Source: Manis javanica (taxonomy: Eukaryota > Chordata > Mammalia > Pholidota > Manidae). Taken from it: 64,000 nucleotides of DNA. The translations under genes and the position numbers were made by a program. The notes beneath the pieces were generated by a model, which was not told the DNA's origin, did not search any database, and saw only the letters and a program-made list of their open reading frames with translations. Shown in pieces: positions 57,996-64,000 of the stretch; position 1 is the stretch's first letter; each line of letters opens with the position of its first letter. The DNA lies in the NCBI RefSeq assembly GCF_040802235.1, contig NC_133161.1, positions 107,897,001-107,961,000 on the forward strand. Reading direction: 5' to 3'.

Positions 57996-58245
57996 TGAAG
58001 GGTCCCCACCAGTAAGATGACAAACTTCCGGCTTCTCTTCGGGAGTCCTCAGTTCCCGCCGGCGCCACCTGAAGCCCAATCACCTCTTGCCCCCCTCCCA
58101 ATCCCAGCACCTAGCCAACAGCCACCAGCCCTGTAGAAGTGACACCTCAAACAATTCATGCACCTTCCTATATAACCCAGCAATTTTCCCTCATAAAGCG
58201 GAACTCTCCGGTGAATTGCTGCTGTGTGTCGCTCCTTTCCTTTCA
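57996..58245 (+). repeat. ERV-F 1 3' LTR
   Basis: A 250-bp TGAAGG...CTTTCA LTR preceded by the polypurine tract GAGGAGAAAGGGGGGAA. Its AATAAA position reads CATAAA. Confidence 0.92.
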
Positions 58246-58477
58246 TAACCTAATAACCCAATTTTTTTTATCTTGCCTAGAAGCCACAAAACTGCAAATA
58301 GTAATAGAAATGAAACCCAGAATAGAAGCGCCAACCTTCTGAGGCCCTCTCAACTGACCAGTGATAGAGACCTAGCTGCACACTTTACTGCGTCCCCTTC
58401 TCAGCACGAAGCTGCCAGAGCGGTCATCGCCCCTTTTCCCTAGCAGCAGCTAGAGTCTCTATCTGTAGAGGGGGGAA
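58246..58477 (+). mobile_element. ERV-X env tail and polypurine tract
   Basis: It is closely similar to 1893-2134 (CTAATAAC.CAATT, CTTGCCTAGAAGCCAC and onward) and encodes the same env cytoplasmic tail in one frame. The tract GTAGAGGGGGGAA leads into LTR X at 58478. Confidence 0.8.
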
Positions 58478-58741
58478 TGAGACAGGGACCATAGGCTTAG
58501 ACAGAATAAAGTGAGAGCCTCTGAAGAAAGCAAGGCTGGAAACACCCCCCCTACTAAAACTATGTTGAACATTAAGCTCTAGAATCATTCTTCAGTGAGA
58601 TCAGTTAATGTTCCCCAGATAAAGAAGAGTAGCACATGTTTTATTATGCTAATCACTTGTAATCGTGTATAAGATTGACTTTAGCATACTAAAAAGACCA
58701 GGCCTATGTGCTCTCTTTCCTCCTTCTGATCTAAGTAATTT
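58478..58741 (+). mobile_element. LTR X, inner piece
   Basis: It starts TGAGACAGGG after the purine tract and is homologous to the U3 of the LTR at 49599-50222. It ends with CTGATCTAAGTAATTT (58726-58741), the reverse complement of Y's left target-site duplication with one mismatch. Confidence 0.8.
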
Positions 58742-59295
58742 ATTTTATTTTATTTTATTTGAGAGGGCATCTTTCATATTTATTGATCAAATGGTTGTTA
58801 ATAGCAATAAAATTCTGTATAGGGGGGTCAATGCTCAATGTACAATCATTAATCCATCTCAAGCCTAATTCTCGTCAGTCTCCAATCTTCTGAAGCATAA
58901 CGAACAAGTTCTTACATGGTGAACGAATTCTTACAGTGAATAAATTCTTACATGGTGAACAGTACAAGGGCATTCATCACAGAAACTTTCGGTTTTGATC
59001 ACGCATTATGAACTATAAACAATCAGGTCAAATATGAATATTCATTTGATTTTTATACTTGATTTATATGTTGATCCCACATTTCTCCCTTTATTATTAT
59101 TTTTATTTTTAATAAAATGCTGAAGTGGTAGGTAGATGCAAGATAAAGGTAGAAAACATAGTTTAGTGCTGTAAGAGGGTAAATGTAGATGATCAGGTGT
59201 GTGCCTATGGACTGAGTATTAATCCAAGGTAGACAAGGGCAGCAAAACATCCACGGATGCAGATTTCTCTCAAAACGGGGGGGTGAGATTCTGAT
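58742..59295 (-). mobile_element. Y retroposon, 3' piece with poly(A)
   Basis: On the minus strand it continues Y from AATCTCACCCCCC to the AATAAA and an A-rich tail with regular T interruptions (58742-58760). It is nearly identical to 36470-37030. It begins, on the minus strand, right at the ERV-F 2 LTR end with ATCAG. Confidence 0.88.
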
Positions 59296-59544
59296 TGAAA
59301 GGAAAGGAGCGACACACAGTAGCAATTCACTGGAGAATTCCGCTTTATTAGGGAAAGGTGCTGGGTTATATAGGAAGGGGCATGAATTGATTGAGGTGTC
59401 ACTCCTATGGGGCTGTTGGCTGTTGGCTAGGTGCTGGGATTGGGAGGGGGGCGAGAGGTGATTGGGCTTCAGGTGGCGCGGGCGGGAACTGAGGAACCTG
59501 AAGGGAAGCCGTTAGTTTGCCATCTTACTGGTGGGGGCCCTTCA
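59296..59544 (-). repeat. ERV-F 2 3' LTR
   Basis: A 249-bp LTR on the minus strand, TGAAGG...CTTTCA, with AATAAA intact. Each of the three ERV-F LTRs in the window differs from the others at roughly 18-21 positions by eye. Confidence 0.92.
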
Positions 59545-59809
59545 TTCCCCCCTTTCTCCTCTATAGGGTTGTGGACGTTGCTTTCTCTCTGGCTGCTTCC
59601 TGCTGAATGGGGACGGAGAAGGGAGTGAGGGCTTGAGGACCGGGAGGAAAGGGTTGATAGGACTCCCCACAGTAAGGATGAGTAGATGTGGATTTCTTCA
59701 GGTTGGAAATCAATGAAGGTTCCCTGTAACCACAGGTTGAGGACCTGTTGATTCCAATGGTGCCAAGAGGATATGGGTGTCAGGGGACAGGCGTCTGTGG
59801 CCATTGTTT

Positions 59810-61527
59810 CAAGGAACAGTTTCCAATGGAGAGAGGGGTCTATCTCAGCGTGTGGTGATGAGGTCACGTGAGGGTGAGGGATCTTCTGTGGCCAGAAGCT
59901 GGTAGTTCCTGAGTAAAAACTGGTTGAAAGCTTGATTAGAGATTTTTCTGATTTGATGAACTTTATTATATAGGGTAAGAAGAGACAGGCGAGAAGAATG
60001 ATTATTATGGGGCCTGCAATGGGCCAGAGCCAGGTGAGGAGGGTGTTTGTTAGTATTGAAGAGAATGGGTTGGAATTGGAAGCAGAGTGGAGGCTGGAGG
60101 CAAGGTCGGTGAGTTTGGTAATGTCAGTTTCTACAATGCCGGATTCGTTGATGTAATAGCAGCACTCTTCCCAGAGGAAGACGCAGGTGCCGACCTTCTT
60201 GGCTGTAAGCAGATCTAGGGCCCGCCGGTTTTGAAGGGTGACCTTAGCTAGCGAAGTGTCCTGTCTTTGGAGAGAGGCCAGGGAATCGGCAGTGGATGTC
60301 AGGGCTCCCTCAAGTTTGGCGTTGAGATCTCTAACTGCCTATAAAGAGTGACCCAAGGCTTCTCCCGAAAACCCTGCCCCAATGGCTGAGGTGATCAAAG
60401 AGCTACTGACCATGATGGGAAGGAAAGCAGCTCTTTTTGTGCGCGAGGGCAAGGGAGGTTGGAGCTCAAGAAATTCTGCCATGCTGTAAAGTGTAAACTG
60501 TGGGATTAGGGTGATGAGAATGCAGGGTGTATCGGAGTTGAGTTTCAGACTGCCATTACACCAAAAGAAGTGTTCCGGTTGCGTAAAAGTCTTAGAGCCG
60601 GAGGTAGGGGTGTAGATACAGAGGCAGTGAAGTGCGCTGGAGGGGGGTGGAGTTGGGCCTACACAGTGGTGGATGGTGAGATTATCTGCGTATTCTGGTT
60701 CCCATAGGGGTATGTCTGCCAGGGGGCAGAGGGGTTGTCTTTCTGCATGGAAGGAGTAGTTGGAAATATTAAGGGGCACGGCGGCCAGCAGTGGGCGCTG
60801 TAGTGATGCACACAAGAAACAATTGTCGGTGTTAAGGGTGTGGTAGAGAAAGATGGTGGTTTCCTGAATGAGCTGTAACGAAGAGTAGGAGAAATGGGAA
60901 GAGGGGCGGGGATAAGAAGATGAAGAGGCGCTGTCAAGAGTTTGGATAATGACTTTTTCGGAATGTCTGCTATCTGATGCAACTTGAGAGATCTGGGAAT
61001 GAGAAGGAACATACTTTCAAGAGATATGAAGGGTACCGTGGGGGGTCGAGGATCTCCCATAGTAAACTGAGGCTGTGACTCTGGCAGCCCATCGAGAGTT
61101 CCGGGGATCTGGGATTGATAAGGAGAATGAGCCGTTGGGATATTTCATGAATCGGTTGGAGGAGTAATACTGTGGGTACTGGAAGTTACTTATGTAGTGA
61201 ATGGCGCAAGACCAGTACGGACATCTCCTGTAGGTGTCTGGCTATCGCCTGCAATAGGTTTGTTTTTGGTCATAGAGGAAGCAGAGGTAGGGAGAATAAG
61301 GGTAGCTGCTAGTGAACACTTCAGTGGAGGGAGGAAAGTGGAGGTATAAAGGCTCAGAGCAGCTTTTCAGAGGGCAGTCTGGTGTGGCAATGAGGGCAGT
61401 AACTTTTGTTTGATGCTGTGTGTAAGTCTGTCTGACTTTGAATCGCTATACAAAGGAGGCCTGGGTGGTGGGGAGACAATAGGAATGAGGAAAAAAGCAA
61501 GAGAGCAGTAAAGGAGGAAAAAGTCAT
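59810..61527 (-). pseudogene. ERV-F 2 env, broken
   Basis: The frames at 60339-60815 and 60659-61060 encode exactly the same peptides as 56718-57194 and 56473-56874, including the TAG after the fusion-peptide region. Downstream of 60209 (toward the 3' LTR) the two copies diverge. Here TM lacks the second stop seen at 57508 in provirus 1 but other lesions remain. Confidence 0.88.
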
Positions 61528-61612
61528 GATTTGGGTATGGATGGCAAAGGGGGTGAACGGGATTTTGGAGGAAAGAGGACAGTAAGGTCAGGGGTCTGGA
61601 GGGATGGAGAGT

Positions 61613-63250
61613 CTATAAACTTTTGTAGGTTAAGAGATCTTTTAGGTGATGTGGGGACAGAATGGTAAGGGGCGCCCTGAATGTCAGTTTATGAGCTGCC
61701 TTCTGCAAGAGCTGTCTAGCGGCTAATGCTTGTAGGCAGGGGGCCCATCCCCGAGCTGCGGGGTCTAATTGCTTGGAGAGATAAGCTACTGGGGCAAAGG
61801 ATGGGCCATAATATTGGCCTAGGACTCTTAGAGCTTGACTGGACCTCTCATGAATGTATAATGAGAAAGGCTTCGACAAATCAGGAAGATGGAGAGCTGG
61901 GGCTTCCACAAGGGCTTGACGGAGCTTAATGAAGGAGTGTCGGGGTGAGGAGGATAACGGTTTTTTAGGGGGGCTCTTCCTGAGGTCGTATAGGGGTCTT
62001 GCCAACAGGGTACAGGGAGAAGTTAGGGATCTATGCTCTAAAATATCTAGCCAGGCCTAGAAAGGAAAGGATTTCTGTCTTGGTTTTGGGAATGGGCAGG
62101 TCAGAGAGGAGCTATTTTCTGTCTAAGGTAATGGACTTTCTTTGTTGAGATAGAAGGAATCTGAGATAAATGACAGAAGGGGAAGAGATTTGAGCTTTGA
62201 TGGGGGATACTCGGTAACTTCTGGAAGCTAGAAGGTTAAGTAGGGAGGCAGTGTCAAGTTGAGACTTCCCACGAGAGACTGCAGAGTAGAAGACTGTCCA
62301 TGTATTATAATAAGGTGGACTTGGAGTGATCATGATGAAACTGTTTGAGGTCCTGAGCTAGGAGCTGTCTAAAAATATGGGGACTATCTCGGGAAGCTTT
62401 GTGGCAAAACTGTCCAAGTGAGTTGTTCAGAATGTCTTGTGTATGGGTCCGTCCAGGTGAAGATGAAAAAATCTTGGGAGCAGGGGTCTAGAGGGAGAGA
62501 AAAATGCGTCCTTGAGATCTAGGACTGAGAAGTGGGATGCTGAGGAAGGGATCTGTGATAAAAGGCTGTATGGATTTGGAACTTAGGGATGGTTAGGGAC
62601 AACGGCTATGTTGATGAGGCGAAGGTCTTGGACAAGGCGGAAAGATCTGTTGGTTTTTTTAACAGCTAATATGGGGGTATTAAATGCGGAGTGAGTGGGT
62701 CTGAGGTAATTTTTGTTTGAAAGATCTTGAATGATGGGTTGGAGGCCTATGAGGGCTGAAGTGGTAGGGTGTATTTGGGCCTGACAGATATACTGAGAGG
62801 GGTCACATAATTTGATAGAGGCTGGGGGACATAGGGCCACGGAGGGGCTTGTAATGTCCCAAACTTTGGGATTTACAGGGTGTAAGAGGGCGGAACCAGA
62901 GCTTTCATTGGGTATAGGGGGGTTGTCGGCTATGAGGGCTATCAGAAAAGGAGTACTGGGGGCTGTGGAGTGGATATAGTTATGGACGTGGAGGAGGGAA
63001 AGGATGTCCCGTCCTAGTAAAGGGATGGGGCACTGGGGCATAACCAGGAAGGAGTGGGAGAAAGGTATGGGATTGTCTAGGATTGTGCATTAAAGGGGGG
63101 GGGTTAATGGGAAAATCTGTTTACCTCCTACCCTGACTATAGGAGTAATGGCTGGCGTGGTAGGGCCCTGGTATTCTCTCAAGACTGAGAAGGTGGCTCC
63201 TGTATCTGGGAGGAAGGAGATGGGGTGACCGTCTACTGTTAAAGTAACCC
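61613..63250 (-). pseudogene. ERV-F 2 protease and RT, truncated pol
   Basis: Frames at 62583-63041, 62112-62333 and 61613-62005 cover parts of RT. A stop and a YMDS variant stand at the catalytic YxDD. The end of pol (LTYKSL stop) and the absence of integrase match provirus 1 exactly. Confidence 0.85.
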
Positions 63251-63289
63251 TGGGCTCCTGTTTGGTGATGGAAATGGTCGGGCAAGAAG

Positions 63290-64000
63290 CCCCCGGGCCC
63301 CATCAATCTTATTCTGCCAGCCCCACTACGGCAGGCTTAGGATGGGGGTTGTTCTTCCAGCCTCCCCTTCGGGTAGTTGCGCAATCAGACCCCCAGTGGC
63401 CCTTTTTGTGGCATCTGGGGCATGGGGTCGTAGGAGATCTGGGGGAGTGGCATGCCCTTGACCAGTGTCCCTCTTTTCCGCACTTGAAACAAGCTCCTGG
63501 GGGGGGGGCTTGTTTGTAGAGGGGCGCCCAAGTTGTGGTTTTATCAGCTGGGCCAACATCTGGAAATTGGCCTGATCAGCCTTTTGTTTATAGCGTTCTT
63601 TCTCCTCCTCCCGGTCATGGAAGACTTTAACGGCCACTGTTAGGATCTCAGTCTGTGGGGTAGCGGGGCCCTGTTCTAACTTTTTGAGTTTAGCTTTAAT
63701 GTCGGGGTAGCTTTGAGCTAGGAAGTATGTCATAAGGACATGTCTTCCTTCAGGTGTTTCTGGGTCCAGGCTGGTATACTGTAATAGGGCTTGAGTGAGT
63801 CTGTCTAAGAACTCGGAGGGGGTTTCGTCTCTCTTCTGAATTATGTCTTGGAGTTTTTGAAAATTGACTACTTCACGCCGGGACAGCAGTGGGGCCAGGG
63901 TCATAGGTGGGGTCATTCCTGTGGGTTTCGATAGCGTGCGTTTGGGCGAAGTCCCAAACTCGTCTACGCTCTTCAGGGAGGAGAGTATTGGCCAGGAGCA
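63290..64000 (-). pseudogene. ERV-F 2 gag, partial
   Basis: Capsid and nucleocapsid are readable on the minus strand at 63326-63916, homologous to 53690-54230. A change in the length of a C run near 63501-63509 shifts the frame before the zinc knuckles. The N-terminal part lies beyond the window. Confidence 0.85.

Larger units (their letters stand above)
51164..58245 (+). mobile_element. ERV-F type provirus 1, two LTRs, defective
   Basis: A 7.1 kb class I provirus. Layout: 5' LTR 51164-51412, tRNA-Phe primer site 51414-51431, repeated leader, gag about 52348-54231, protease/RT about 54280-55918, env 56006-57690, polypurine tract 57979-57995, 3' LTR 57996-58245. All genes carry stops or frameshifts. 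RNase H is incomplete and integrase is absent between RT and env. The left flank is Y (CTCAG) and the right flank is ERV-X (TAACC), so the flanks do not share a target-site duplication. See the inversion finding. Confidence 0.92.
59296..64000 (-). mobile_element. ERV-F type provirus 2, inverted, runs off the window
   Basis: Read on the minus strand: 3' LTR 59296-59544, polypurine tract 59545-59561, env about 61527-59810, pol from about 63250 to 61613, gag from beyond 64000 to about 63290. It is the mirror image of provirus 1 with clear divergence except in 60209-61741. In this copy protease reads PDTGATFSVL and the first zinc knuckle keeps its His, but gag has a frameshift at a run of C at about 63501-63509, RT reads YMDS after a stop, and integrase is missing as in provirus 1. 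The 5' LTR lies outside the window. Confidence 0.92.

Noticed and set aside
51164-64000. LTR divergence as a test of which LTRs belong together
   Set aside because: By eye all three visible ERV-F LTRs differ from one another by a similar number (about 18-21 in 250), so they neither support nor contradict the inversion. Only the flanks are informative.
51164-64000. A simple inverted tandem duplication of one provirus
   Set aside because: The two spacer-side flanks differ (ERV-X env against Y), and the outer-left and inner-right flanks are complementary halves of one site, which fits inversion better. The far flank beyond 64000 is needed to close the case.

Overview
This is a piece of a placental-mammal chromosome. 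It carries one intact, multi-exon protein gene, MYO1G (unconventional myosin Ig), on the + strand from 19871 to 32540. The rest is intergenic DNA crowded with LINE-1s, endogenous retroviruses (ERVs) and older repeats. I saw no primate Alu, rodent B1/B2 or ruminant BovB. The L1 3' ends and an abundant unnamed poly(A) retroposon (called Y here) suggest a laurasiatherian with few SINEs. A pangolin would fit, but that is a guess from memory of repeat texture. Layout: 1-1890 AT-rich DNA with no recognised gene. 1893-6240 is a jumble of ERV parts in one orientation: an env tail, a gammaretroviral env, an LTR, then a gag-less pol. 6790-12295 is an antisense L1 that received a solo LTR and a sense L1. 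12300-13390 holds more LTR and leader remnants. 14060-14860 is a CpG island, and a spliced, polyadenylated terminal exon lies at 17453-17568; by position and orientation upstream of MYO1G this is probably the non-coding SNHG15 locus. MYO1G follows, with 22 coding exons, consistent splice phases and a predicted 1013 residues. Downstream, 34625-41000 is a long antisense L1 carrying a full Y insertion. 42860-43660 is an orphan CpG island, and 44330-45008 is a young truncated L1 with a perfect target-site duplication. The most unusual part is 49600-64000. A class I ERV with a tRNA-Phe primer site (ERV-F type) lies on + at 51164-58245, and a second copy lies on - from 59296 past the window end, separated by a 1.05 kb spacer. 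Flanking evidence shows the outer-left end of the first and the inner end of the second are the two ends of one integration: Y is split between them in opposite orientations, the duplicated target bases match, Y's own target-site duplications match, and a nearby LTR paralogue shows the uninterrupted sequence. The simplest reading is that recombination between two inverted proviruses flipped the segment between them. A 1533-bp tract that is identical in both copies apart from one base and has no indels (55792-57324 against 60209-61741), sitting in otherwise clearly diverged sequence, marks the probable exchange or conversion site. MYO1G and the SNHG15-like unit are the only loci here that look functional for the host. 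All ERV and L1 reading frames are broken.
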